From assembly GCF_902635505.1 (NCBI RefSeq), contig NC_045431.1:99389988-99453987 (forward strand): a stretch of 64,000 bases of DNA, read 5' to 3'. The notes beneath the pieces were generated by a model. It worked only from the letters and a program-made list of their open reading frames with translations, did no database searches and was not told the DNA's origin. Positions 37,688 through 48,149 of the stretch are shown one piece after another. The stretch's first letter is position 1. Each line of letters opens with the position of its first letter. The DNA comes from Sarcophilus harrisii (taxonomy: Eukaryota > Chordata > Mammalia > Dasyuromorphia > Dasyuridae). A program made the translations under genes and the position numbers.

Positions 37688-37930
37688 CTCTTTTCTTATT
37701 TCTTATCCTCACCTTCTCTTCTTTTCGCCCTACACTTCAGGGTTACCATTTTGTGAAGAAATTTACTTTTACTTCCTCTTAAGTACTACTAAAATTCTCT
37801 GGTTTGGCCAACCTTATTTCTTTGTTGAGTAGTTTAGGAATAACTGATTTCATTTCAAAGGCTGAGGACAATCACATTTCTGAATATTTAATATGATGAC
37901 AAGGCAAGGAAAGTCCCAACTCATTATCTC
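37688..37930 (-). repeat. TRIM first-intron block, copy in the pseudogene
   Basis: Homologous to 60500-60745 (same intron of the intact TRIM) and to 62182-62415 (inside an L1). Shared words include 'gagtagttt', 'ggaataactgat' and 'tttcaaaggctgagga'. Its presence in both TRIM introns follows from the gene duplication. The third copy does not. Confidence 0.75.
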
Positions 37931-38100
37931 CATCCATGTCTCTAACTTCACTCTACCCTTCAAAAAACAGACCTTAAATACAGATTTTTTTCTCCTCAGA
38001 CTCTCATTTTTGTTCCCTCTATAATTTATAATTCATTTACTTGATTGAGATGACTTTTTTTAAGTATATGGAAGAAAAAAAACTCCCAGGAGAAGCTTAC

Positions 38101-38204
38101 CTCTGATTCTGTCCTCTCAGGATAATAGCTAGTCTATATATAATAGCTTTCCCTTTAGCTCAACCAGAAAGTTGTTAGGATACAATCGTTAAAATCTTTT
38201 TATA
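38101..38204 (-). promoter_or_regulatory. Relic promoter and leader exon of the TRIM pseudogene
   Basis: The minus strand has a TATA-like ACATATAAAAAG at about 38196-38206 and a leader exon ending 'GACAGAATCAGAG' with donor GTAAGC at 38095-38100. Both match the intact gene (61005-61012 and 60910). The CCAAT box of the sister is degraded here. Confidence 0.65.
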
Positions 38205-38724
38205 TGTCTTCCTTTGGTTAGCCCCTCCCTTTACTCCATACACAAAATCTGAGAACTCTTTGATGTTTCTCATCTCTGATATAGGGTTGAATTCTTATAT
38301 TTTTGTAAAATAACGGGCTACAATTCACAATGATATTAATATCTAAACTTTCCTACAGAGTGGTCTTGCCTTTTAATTCATCAGATCTCTGCTGACCTGA
38401 TGATCTCAGCAGAGATGTGAAAACAATTCAAGTTTCATTGCAGACATTATTGATATTATCAATATTGTTTTAAAATGTCTTTGATGTCATGGCTCCCCAG
38501 AAAGGAGGGGAAAGACTACATGAAGAAAATTAATTTAGAAACAGAAGTTAGTAATAAAAGTTTATTTTCCCTCAGTCTCCTACCTTTCCTCATTCATCCT
38601 TTTCATTTTCTTTGCTTGCACATGTAATATTTAATGTGACCTATTTATTAATGTTTTTTATAGGTAACACCTTTCCTGAGTTAGTGTAATATTTTTGTGG
38701 CTCTTATGGTTCCCAATTAAGGCC

Positions 38725-38885
38725 TAGCAGTGGCCCTGGACAATCAATTATCCCTCTTTGCCTCAGTTCCTAATCTGTAAAATGAACTAATCAGGAAATT
38801 GCAAAGCATTCCAGGATCTTTGCCAAACAAACTCCAACTAGGATCAGGGAAAGTCATACACAACAGAAATGACTGAACAACAATA
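38725..38885 (+). repeat. SINE 3' body fragment
   Basis: Contains 'cctcagttcctaatctgtaa', 'tgcaaagcattccaggatct' and 'gaaatgactgaacaacaa', the long-body marsupial SINE type. Confidence 0.7.
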
Positions 38886-39208
38886 CTACCCAGGTTATCT
38901 GGTAATATTTTTTGGGGGGTGGGGGCAAGGATAGAATGAAAGCTCATGAAACTGGTAGAGTGACACTCAGCTCTTAGCTCTTGGTCAAGGATATAGTAAA
39001 TACTGGAGTGTGAGGTGGAAATAGTTAGAAACAGCTCAGGATACAAAAACCTAGAGGCAGAATGTTTTAATATCAATTTTTCTATGACTGTGGACTTGGT
39101 CCAGATAGTCTGGAGCTGAAACTAAAGGTAGTAGTCATTGTCTTCTCTTATAAATTTTTTTCACTTTATCTCCCAGTGTTCTTTATTTTTTTATCTACCT
39201 ATCATTTA

Positions 39209-39440
39209 TAACTAGGTGCCGTAGTGGACAGAAGGCTAGACCTGAAGTCAGGAAGATTCCTCGTCCTGAGTTCAAATCTGTCCTTAGACTCTTACTAACT
39301 AGGTGACCCTCAGCAAGCCACTTAACACTGTTTTCCCCCAAATTCTTCATTTATAAAATAAGAAAAAGAAAGGCAAATAGCAAATCAGTCCAGTTTTTGT
39401 CCTAGAAAACCTTAAATGGTGTCATAAAGAGTCATGCATG
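39209..39440 (+). mobile_element. Marsupial SINE with long 3' body
   Basis: The head 'actaggtgccgtagtggaca', then 'gagttcaaatctgtccttag' and the 3' body ending 'gtgtcataaagagtcatgca'. Confidence 0.75.
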
Positions 39441-39564
39441 TGCATACACACATATATATGTATGTGTATATATATATATATTCACAACACATTTCTATCA
39501 TATACACATGCATGGATTTACATATGCATTTACACATATGTACAATATGGTTGACATTTAATGG

Positions 39565-39710
39565 AGATTTCTCTCTTGATTGAATTTTTGACTTTTTCTG
39601 AGATCAATGATTTCTAGCCCTAATTTTATTTCTCTTAAATTCTTTTCCTAATCCTTGTTGTAGTATTTCTGTATATCTCTTATTTCCTATCTCTGATAAC
39701 TCTTTACAAA
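39565..39710 (+). repeat. Unclassified interspersed repeat, family B (copy 1)
   Basis: 'gatttctctcttgattgaat' through 'ctaatccttgttgtagtatt'. The same sequence recurs at 41375-41487 and 63655-63790 and, inverted, at 45330-45460. It is part of a longer marsupial LINE-like repeat that I cannot name. Confidence 0.75.
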
Positions 39711-40279
39711 AAAGATGAACTAGCATCATGGTAGATAATATTACATGTAGTCAGCCATGAATGACATTTGGACACATGCAAAAAATGAAACAGAGAAGTA
39801 ATGAATGAGTCCAATGTGATGCATGTTAAGACATTAGGTCTTCAGTATGTTTCATTATTTGTATTTCTCAGTGGAGAACAAGTTTTGCCAGGTTTTATCA
39901 AGTTTGTAGGATTTAGTGAGTGTGCTAGATAAGATTAGAGAAACACTTTTTTTTCCTATAGAAATTTATGAAAGAGTGGAGGTCACCAAATAGCCCAATA
40001 AAAAGATCCTACCCTTTATTGTCCAGTGAAATTGTGGTTGTGAGTTGGTTGGCTCTTGTCACAAATAGAGAGAGCAAGAGACATCAAGAGTGAGCAAGAG
40101 CACGAAAGAAGAGACAGAGAATATATCCTGGCAAGTCAAGGAAGAAAGTCAAACAGAAAGTCCTCCCATCTTGAGAGGAAGAAGACTTAGGGAAGAAGTA
40201 CATACTCTATTATAAAGATTATAGTAATCATTCAAGTCCATTGCTGGGAAATGACATAGCAAATTGGTTGTTAGCTCCA

Positions 40280-41308
40280 TCACACCTCAGTATTGTTATT
40301 TCCTAACTGGACCTTCTTAGAGAGGGAGTTTCTTTCCTCACCTTGCTGGATCTGTTTAAGGGGCCGATCAAAACATGGCATTACCAGGATGAACTTCAGG
40401 ACCAGCACCACAAAGGGGATGATGAGGCTTATCACATAGGTTGGAGGAAGATACCATATGAGTTGTGGAGGTTTGACGAATTTCCGTCCACCAAACACAA
40501 GTGTGTGTGCTGTACATAAGACCAGTGTCAGGTAACCAAGTTTGGACTGGACAAATCGAAATTCTCTCCAGTTGACCATGTTGCTGACTGATGGCAAGGA
40601 AGTGATTCCCAACAAGATAAATAAAACAAATCCCAGTATGCCCAGGGTTAAGGCAGAATCAAAGTTCCAGACATTAGATGTGAGAAAAGGATCGGTCTTG
40701 TTGGATTTTATCTGTTCAATCACTCTGTTGGCCAAATACCATTTCCTACTATAGCGGCCGGGTAACGCAAGTGCGTACATCACATGGAGAAAGGCAAAAG
40801 CCAGTGCTATAAGTCCAAGTTGTTTTCTGCAAAGCATCCAGTGGTCAAGCCAGTTTGGGAAACGACTATATTTGGTGCCTCGGTACAACTGCAGAATGGC
40901 AGCAATGAGGCCAGGGAGATAAACCAAGGCAAGAAGAGTGACAGCCATTCCTGAGAAGCTATGATTAAAGACAGAAAGGGCCAACACAAAAGTTCTGTCT
41001 GTGTTTTTATTAACATAGGGGTAGATGATTGATCTTAAAGAGAAGTAAATAAAATAGAAAATAAATAAGGCACCAGAGAGGTATAGAGGGAACTTCCACA
41101 TTGGAAAGAGCTGTAGAGGATAGTTTTCAATCTCTCTGGTTGCCACAAGAGATCCGTGATCCAGTGGAGTAAGACCAAGGGTATGGCTGATGTTCATCAC
41201 TCTCTGTTTAGATTCCTTGTCATCTCCACATAGAAATACCTGCCTGCTTGCATCCAGGGTTCCCGATTGGAGAGCCCAGGCTGAGATTGTATTAAATGCT
41301 TTCACGAC
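40280..41308 (-). pseudogene. STEAP4: STEAP4-like retrocopy, 5'-truncated, long open frame
   Basis: The minus-strand frame gives 341 residues from a GTG at 41305 and aligns with STEAP4, a six-transmembrane metalloreductase of endosomal and plasma membranes that reduces Fe(III) and Cu(II) using NADPH, FAD and heme. Diagnostic stretches are '[17 protein letters not shown]', '[11 protein letters not shown]', '[19 protein letters not shown]', 'ITSLPSVSN' and '[17 protein letters not shown]'. The two heme-ligand histidines correspond to residues 174 (AFLHVMY) and 267 (CTAHTLV), 93 apart as in human STEAP4. The N-terminal F420H2/NADP-type oxidoreductase domain (about the first 125 residues) is absent, and homology stops at 'VVKAFN' right after an upstream TAA. 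No introns interrupt a region that spans several exons in the parent, so this is a processed copy truncated at its 5' end. The first in-frame ATG is residue 37, which would still leave all membrane segments. The frame has no stop or shift, so it is either young or retained. I see no promoter. Labelled a pseudogene by default. Confidence 0.88.
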
Positions 41309-41374
41309 ACTTTAATTTAATTAACAACAAATCTATCATCTATCTACCTACCTACTACCTCCCTGTCATCTATC

Positions 41375-41487
41375 TAAATGTAAATTTCTCTCTTGATTAA
41401 ATCTTTAAGTTTGATTTTGTCTGAGATAAATGATTACTAGCCCTGCTTTTATTTCTATTAAATTTTACTCCTGATCCTTGTTGTAGT
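41375..41487 (+). repeat. Unclassified interspersed repeat, family B (copy 2)
   Basis: Matches 39565-39710 closely, from 'atttctctcttgattaaatc' to 'ctgatccttgttgtagt', and stops where the DNAJC9 retrocopy begins. Together with copy 1 it brackets the STEAP4-like retrocopy. Confidence 0.75.
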
Positions 41488-42920
41488 GTAGTCAACTACG
41501 AGGCGTGAGCCCGTGGACCCCAGCACCAGGCACGGCGATGGGACTTCTGGAGGCTGCAAGGACTTGGGAACCGCCAAACTGTACGAGGTGCTGGACGTGC
41601 GGTGGGAGGCCTGGGATGGTGAGATCCGGCGCAGCCACTACAACGTGTCCCTGCGGGTGCACCTGGAACACAGGGACGTTGTTGGCCAGGAGACCACCCG
41701 GCAGTTCTAGATCCTGGGCCAAATCTACTCGGTCCTGAGCGACGCCAAGAAGTGGGAGCTGAATGACAAGAGGCGGGAGGGGGTAGGTGGGGGTGGATGA
41801 GAAGGCGAACCGAACGGACTAGGACCGGGACTGACTGAGCTACTGGAGGCTGCTCTTTAAGAAGATGACCTTATCCATTAAGACCTTTGAAGAAAAGTAC
41901 ATTGGTTCTGAAGAAGAACTAACTGATATTAAACCAACCTAGGTGGACTTCGAGAGTAATGTGGATCAAATTGTGGAGTCTCTATTTTGTGCAGAATACA
42001 ATGCCAAATCCAGAATCCGGACCATCATGCTACAGACCATTGATTGATTTTGGAGAAGTTGCACCCTTTAAAGATTTCCTCACTGAATCAAAGCAAAGAT
42101 GAATGCAAGAAAAAGTTGAGTTCAAGAGGAAGCCAAAGAAGCAGAAAAGACCAGCTGGGCCTCTGGGAGGGACCAGGTGACTTAAAAGCACTTCTCCAAG
42201 GCAGAGAAAATGATTAGGAAAAAGAAATGGACAATTTTCTGGTCCAGTGGGAAGCCAAGTATTACAACTCTTCCAAAAGGAAAAAAGAAAAAAAAAAGCC
42301 AACTGCCAAGAAAGGAAAAATAAATTAGGAAGGTGATGGTTTTGTTTCTTCATTGGGCCTTTGGTTTAATTGGAATTTATCCACCTACCTGGATAAAATT
42401 AGTAAAACTTTTATTATTGATGAAAATGGTCCTCTCTCGCCTAGATTATCCAGATCAGTGACTATCTCATGAGTAATTTATTCAACAATTGTCCCAACCC
42501 ATTTTCATTTGTTGTACATATACGCTTAAAGTGTTTACTGCCAATTATCATTGTTTTTATGAAATTTCCCTCCTAGAAGAATTTAGTTTTCAGGGAATAT
42601 ATGTGTATTTCCACAAGCATGACACAAAAGGAACCCTAAACAAATACTATCATGAAAGGATATAGAGACTTCTAGTAGAGCTCACTGGACAGGTAATAAT
42701 GTTATTAACTACTAAACAACTCACTAGTGAGGACATTAAATTCTTAAATCAACTAGGGAACAGCTTTGTTCTAAATATTTCCTTTCCAGGTTTGTTTTCA
42801 TTTATTTATAGTGAACAAGATTTGTTTTCTACTTTTCACTGTTTGATGCTGGCAAATACTTCAAGAATTTTTATTAACTCTCCCACATCCTGCACACAAT
42901 AAATAAATATTTCAAAAGAA
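41488..42920 (+). pseudogene. DNAJC9: DNAJC9 processed pseudogene
   Basis: A processed copy of DNAJC9, a nuclear J-domain co-chaperone that binds histones H3-H4. The ATG is at 41538 and the aligned stop at 42321-42323. 'MGLLE' is followed by a frame change to 'DLGTAKLYEVLDVRWEAWDG', which aligns with the parent's J-domain opening. 'TRQF' is then cut by a TAG at 41708 and 'ILGQIYSVLSDAKK' continues after it. The middle and C-terminal parts remain recognisable by eye ('LFKK', '[15 protein letters not shown]', 'MDNFLVQWEAKYYNSSK'), with several shifts and stops. The HPD motif of the J domain is altered ('VHLEHRDV'). The 5' part is GC- and CpG-rich, unlike its surroundings, as expected of a copied 5' exon. 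An AATAAATAAA signal at about 42899-42908 with A-rich sequence after it suggests the transcript end. Non-functional. Confidence 0.85.
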
Positions 42921-42939
42921 AAATTTTACTGGGAGTGGA

Positions 42940-44300
42940 GGAAAGGATTCTGGTAAGATGGTGGAGTAAGTCAGAAAATGTCAGACTCTAGCTTTTACCC
43001 ACAGACACAACAAAATTGCACCTCAAGGAGAACATAGACTGGTTAAAAACAAATAATTTGGGTAGAACAGGGGTCCTCCTGGGACTGCCCCAGAAGACCC
43101 CTGGAAAAAAGACTTCAGTACTAGGGTTAACTGATGTGAAGTGTAAATACCTCTCATGTAGCTCAACTGAAATAGTAAGTGGGGAGCCTGGAGACAAGCC
43201 AGGTTCAGAAGGAACCTCAGCCTCAACCACAGGAACTTTCATCTCTTGGACAGATTAGGGGGATAACCATCTGATTCCAGGACTACTGAGGAAAACTCAG
43301 CTGTTAAGGAATGCTAGACCCAGCTGTGTTGCTGAGATGCTGCCCTGGGTAAGAAGGAACCAGCATCTGGTGAGTGTGATAGCACTGGGAGAGTGATGAT
43401 GCTGGCTGTCAGCACTTGGAACTAAAGTAGACAGCAAAAGCCACCACCCAACCCAGGATTCGATAATAGTCTAATATGTCTGAGTCATTAATAAGTTTTT
43501 ATTTTAGAAAAAATGAGCAAGCAAAGGAAAAAGAACACAACCATAGAACGTTACTATGGAAGTAGGAAGATCAAGCATCATTTTCAGAGGAGGACTGTGT
43601 AACAAAAAATAGCATCTTCTACCACAAAAAGTAATGTCAAATGGCTACTTGTCCAGAAAAAAATTTATAGAACTCAAAAAAGATTTCAAATATCAAATGA
43701 AATAGATGGAGAAAAAGCTAAAAAACAAAACAAAAAAAACCCCAAAAAACAAAAACAAGAACCATCCAAGAAAAACAAGATTATGAAAAAAAAAGTTAAC
43801 CAACTAGAAAAGGAGATTTAGAGTCTTAAAGAAGAAAATAATTCTTTGAAAATTAGAACTGGGCAAGGGGGAATCAGTGAAGCTATAAGAGACCAAGAAA
43901 TGATGAAACAAAATATAAAGAATGAAAAAATAAAATAAAATGTGAAACATTTTATTAGAAAAAGAACAGATCTGGAGAACAGATCAGGAAGAGAAAACAC
44001 AAGAATAATTGAATTATCTGAAATCTGTAACCAAAAAAGAACCTTGACACAATAATCAAGAAATAATCAAAGAAAAAATTGTCCTAGAGTGATAGAACAT
44101 GATGGGAAAGTGGAAATAGAGAAATCAGCACCTTAAAGAGATCCCACATGGAAAACATATATGAATATTGTTACCAAATTTCAAAACCCCCAGGTCAAAG
44201 AGAAAATCTTACAAGGAACAAGCAAACAACAAAAAAATTCAAATATGCTGAGCTACAATTAAAATTGTATAGGATTTATCAGCAGCTACAATAAAAGTCC
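42940..44300 (+). mobile_element. L1 5' region and ORF1 fragment
   Basis: Begins with L1 leader-like sequence ('gtaagatggtggagtaagtc' near 42953), then G/C-richer 5' untranslated sequence to about 43500 and an ORF1-like start at 43513 (ATGAGCAAGCAAAGG). It continues through an A-rich coiled-coil-coding region (43660-44230). Frames are interrupted by stops. It ends near the (TG)n at 44309. Confidence 0.65.
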
Positions 44301-44302
44301 AC

Positions 44303-44308
<6 letters not shown>

Positions 44309-44337
<29 letters not shown>
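44309..44337 (+). repeat. (TG)n microsatellite
   Basis: About 14 perfect TG units. Confidence 0.95.
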
Positions 44338-44338
<1 letters not shown>

Positions 44339-44823
44339 CAATCAAAATAACAAGTCTTGTAGCCAAAATATATATGTACTAAAACTAACCATAATAATTG
44401 AATTTTTAAAAAATAGTCATACAATAAACATAGATTTTTTTTAGGACTTTATGTCAACCAAATCTGAACTCAATAGAAAATTTAACATATTAGAACCAAC
44501 ATCAAAAATTAATTTCAAGTACTTCAACAAGGACAAATTATTATTTTTTTTCACATGGAAATGTATACCATATATTTAAGATAGTTATCAATAATTGGAT
44601 ATCTCAAAAGAAAGATTGGGGCATAGCTGAGTATGAATTGATTCCAAAAAGGAAAAATAGTTTAGGGAAAGGAAAAATGGCAATTGTTCTATACGAATGA
44701 GGTGTTGAGAAAGAATGGATACAGAAGCATTAGCAGGAGGAGGAAGTCTGATAGTTCTGAAAACCTACTCATATGGAAAATAGATTAAATATGGAATACT
44801 ACACACACATATGTGTATATGTA

Positions 44824-44836
<13 letters not shown>

Positions 44837-44867
<31 letters not shown>
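44837..44867 (+). repeat. (TG)n microsatellite
   Basis: A TG run facing an (AC)n run at 44946-44975, so the pair can fold into a hairpin. Confidence 0.95.
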
Positions 44868-44869
<2 letters not shown>

Positions 44870-44943
44870 ATGGTGGCTGTCAACACTTGGAGGAGGGTGA
44901 CGTTCTTAATTTGGGATTCCAGGACAGCGGAGAATACCAAAGA

Positions 44944-44945
<2 letters not shown>

Positions 44946-44975
<30 letters not shown>
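44946..44975 (+). repeat. (AC)n microsatellite
   Basis: About 15 AC units, complementary to the TG run 80 bp upstream. Confidence 0.95.
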
Positions 44976-45900
44976 TCCCATATACACACTATGAAAGATA
45001 AAGCATCCTCCAAAATCAATAAAGAAATAAGGGAAGAGAGAATACAATAAGGTAGAATATAGAAGGGTGTGTAGATTTATGGCAATGGGCAAAGTGCTTA
45101 GATTAAGGGAAAGGGAAAAAAGAAGGGAGGAAAGGGTAGCATAGGATATGGTGGAATATGGAAGGGGGTTTAGATTTATGGAAGTAGAATAAGGTACGTA
45201 AATTAATGGGAATGGGATAAAGAGAGAAGAAAGGGGTGGTAGAGAAGATAAGGGAGGGATTCAGGAATGGGGAGAGGTTAAGTAATAGCAAAGCAAGTTA
45301 AGGACTAGAATTAAATTAGAAGAGTTAACAGGAATAGGAAATAAGATATCAACAAGGATCAGGAGCAGAATTAATTAGAAAAAAAATAGGGCAAGTAGTC
45401 ATTGATCTCAAACAAAGTTAAACTGAAAGATTCAATCAAGAGATAAATCTACATTATATGTCAGTCATATTAATATTATTTTATATGTATGTTTACACAT
45501 GTGTAAATGTGTATGCATGTGTATCTATTGATATGTATGTGAGGGGCATGAAAGGGGAAAAAAAGAACAAAATAAAAAGTGGACAGCAGAGAACAAAAGA
45601 ATAACCTGCAAGGAAGCAAAGAGGAACATAATTTTTTTAAACTATTATATAAGCTTTCTTGAAATGGAAATTTATTGTTACATATTTTGAATCCTCCCTA
45701 ATGTTCTCTTGGGCGCAAGACGATGTTTCGTTTTCTTTTTTATTTTCCTTTTCTATCTTTCTTTTTCTGTTTTTTCTTATTTTGTATTTAGTTTTAAATA
45801 AATATTGAAAAATAAAGAAAAAAATAACCATCTTACTACAATCTCTTATCTCTTCTTCTGTTACACTTTCCAATTGTCTTGCTTTGAATTTCAAATTTAG

Positions 45901-46779
45901 TATAATCTATTCACCAAAACAGTTGTTTTTATAGATGTCTTATTTTCCGTTATTTGGTGGGATTTCTTTGAGACCTTCATGTCTTCATTTAACTTTGTAT
46001 CTCATGCAGGATCTGGCTGCCTCCTGATTCAAAGTTGGAACTTAATACATACTTTTTGCATCCATGCCCCATTAGACCCTTCCTTTTGGAGAGCCTGAAT
46101 CAATTTATTATCCAGAAGGAATTTGTGCTCACATTTGCAAGCATTCTCTTCCAGTGCTGGGAAGAGAAGGAATACACCTTGAGGCTCACTATGGCATGGC
46201 TGAAGGCATGTTTCTGGCCTTGATAAATGGAAGCTGGGTCAAAAGCTATTGGTATTCTGTTTTTATCTTTAAGAGAGAGGGTATGGGTATCCATATTTGA
46301 TTTTGCTTCTACATCAGGGTAGAAACAGGAGTGGGGAGGGTGGGATAGAAGTAGGAAAGAAGGAGAGGAGGAAGAATTAGAAAATGAAAAAAGAATGTGG
46401 AAGAGGAAGTAAAAAGTGGGGTGGCAAGAGGAAAGGTGGAAGGCACAGAAGGTAGAGAAAAGGGAACAGAAGAGAGGCCTTTAAAAGAAAGTGGCAGGGG
46501 TTGGAAAAAGAGGAGTTTGATGAGGGAGAGGAGTTGTACAATTGAAAGATCACATTTTGAAGCTTCTTCAAGTACATATAGAGAAGCAGTAATAGAAACA
46601 GAGACATATTAATCATGAGATGTCCCTTTTATTAATGTAGCTATTACTCAGTGTATTCAGATATACTTCACAAATAAAAATGAAATAGTAAATAGCACAC
46701 CTTCGTTTATCATAGAAGGCACGGCTTTTTTACAAGCAATTTTCTGATGGGAGAAATCAATTCAAATTAGTAATGGAGA
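45901..46779. other. No gene recognised
   Basis: Unique-looking DNA with a purine-rich stretch at 46320-46550. Short open frames only. Confidence 0.35.
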
Positions 46780-47040
46780 AGGGAAGAAGACAGTAAGCAT
46801 GTATTGTCTGCTAGGCACTAAACATTGTGCTACTAATTTACAAATATTATCTCATTTGAATGTTACAACATTCAAGGTAAGTGTTATTATCCTCATTTTA
46901 GAGTTTAGGCAATTGAGGCAGTCAGGGATTAAGTAACTTGTTTAGGATTGCACAGCAAGTAAGTGTTTTAGGCCAGATTTCAACTCAGATCTTCCTGAAT
47001 CGAGCAATATCACATTATGTACTGAATCATGGTTGCCCCT
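46780..47040 (-). repeat. MIR-family SINE, near full length
   Basis: Antisense MIR with 'tgctaggcactaaacattgt', 'gtaagtgttattatcctcat', 'tagga ttgcacagcaagtaa' and a 'cttcctgaatcgagc' end. Confidence 0.75.
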
Positions 47041-47379
47041 TTCATCACAATATATTTCTTTCTTAAGGATCATGCCCTAAACCAAAATCAATCTGATTTT
47101 AATTGGTCATCAACAAGTCCTAGGCCAATCCTGCCTTGGTCATTGTTTGGGTCCTAATTGATTAAGATTGAATGTAAATAGCAATCAATCTCTGCCAAGA
47201 AACCCTCTCAGATTCATTTGTTCATCTAGATCTTTTTTGGACTAGGTGAAAGAGGAGTTCTTTGCCTCAATGCTATCTAGCCTTAATCAGTAAATGGATA
47301 CAACTTCAGTCAAACTAAGACTTGTGGAATACCTGAGCTTAAAAAAAGTCTCCCAGTATCCAGGGCTATTTCATGAAAT
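47041..47379. other. No recognised feature
   Basis: No gene or repeat identified. Confidence 0.35.
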
Positions 47380-47530
47380 CTTGGTCTATAATTGGCCACT
47401 GGACCCAGATGGCTCTGGAGGGGCAGGTGACCTTTGCACAGCCCTCCCACACTTAAATCCAATTCACTTCCCTTTCCTGGCATCCCCTCTCTGAGGTCAG
47501 GGTCTTCCAGAATGAAGGACAAACAACAAT
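47380..47530 (+). repeat. Family A interspersed repeat, 3' fragment
   Basis: 'ttggccactggacccagatg' through 'cagaatgaaggacaaacaac'. The best preserved 3' end of family A, matching 770-930 and 35430-35555. Confidence 0.7.
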
Positions 47531-47744
47531 CTCATCATAATAAGAAGAGGGAGACTCTAATCTTTTCAAAATAAATATGAAGGCAGTATCATTTCATGAG
47601 TGTTCATTAGGATTCCTTTCTTCTTTCCTGAAAGGTACTGACTAACTAGTCAGAGCCCAAGATGCTATTGTGGTCATATAAAAGAGTAATTCATATTTGT
47701 TCTAAAGATGAAGGTCATAACACATTTTTTGTTTTGTCAATTTA

Positions 47745-47985
47745 ATCTTGTCACCCTTTTTGTGACCTGATTTAAATTTTTTGGCAAAGATACTAGAGTG
47801 GTTTTCCATTTCCTTTTCCAGATCATTTCCTTCCTAGGGTGATTTTCTATTTCCTTTTCCAGATGAGGAAACTGAAGCAAATATGTTTAAGTGACATGCC
47901 CATTAAATGTCTGAGGCCAGTTTTGACTCAGGTCCTCCTGATTCCAGGACCAGCACTCTTTCCACTTCCTCACCTAATGGACCCC
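47745..47985 (-). mobile_element. Marsupial SINE with long 3' body, antisense
   Basis: The reversed 3' body with 'gtggttttccatttcctttt', partly duplicated at 47790-47865, then the reversed head 'ctgattccaggaccagcact'. Confidence 0.7.
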
Positions 47986-48149
47986 CACAACACATTTAAG
48001 TGTGACCATTTTTGTGATTCTTGTCTATATTCTCCTGTAAATTCAGCATGAGGGCATCCATTCATGATGGGAGAATTCTTCAGAGTTTCATGTTTTTTGA
48101 TGATGTTAGTTGTTAGCCTATTTTTAAAAAATCCCTATAGTTATATAGG

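Larger units (their letters stand above)
44340..45900 (-). repeat. Unclassified LINE-like repeat, family B (inverted long copy)
   Basis: Reverse complement of the element at 63150-64000. 45330-45460 mirrors 63655-63790, and 45640-45800 mirrors 63160-63300. Both copies translate in one frame to related peptides (here 'SCAQENIREDSKY', there 'SCAQQNFREDSKY'). Contains (TG)n at 44837-44867 and (AC)n at 44946-44975. The family is common in marsupials as I remember it, but I cannot name it. The stretch 44340-44800 is assigned here only by continuity. Confidence 0.6.

Noticed and set aside
38744-39076. 110-codon minus-strand frame
   Set aside because: Overlaps a SINE fragment, matches no known protein and lacks splice or promoter context.
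41505-41738. 77-codon GC-rich frame
   Set aside because: Out-of-frame reading of the DNAJC9 retrocopy J-domain region.
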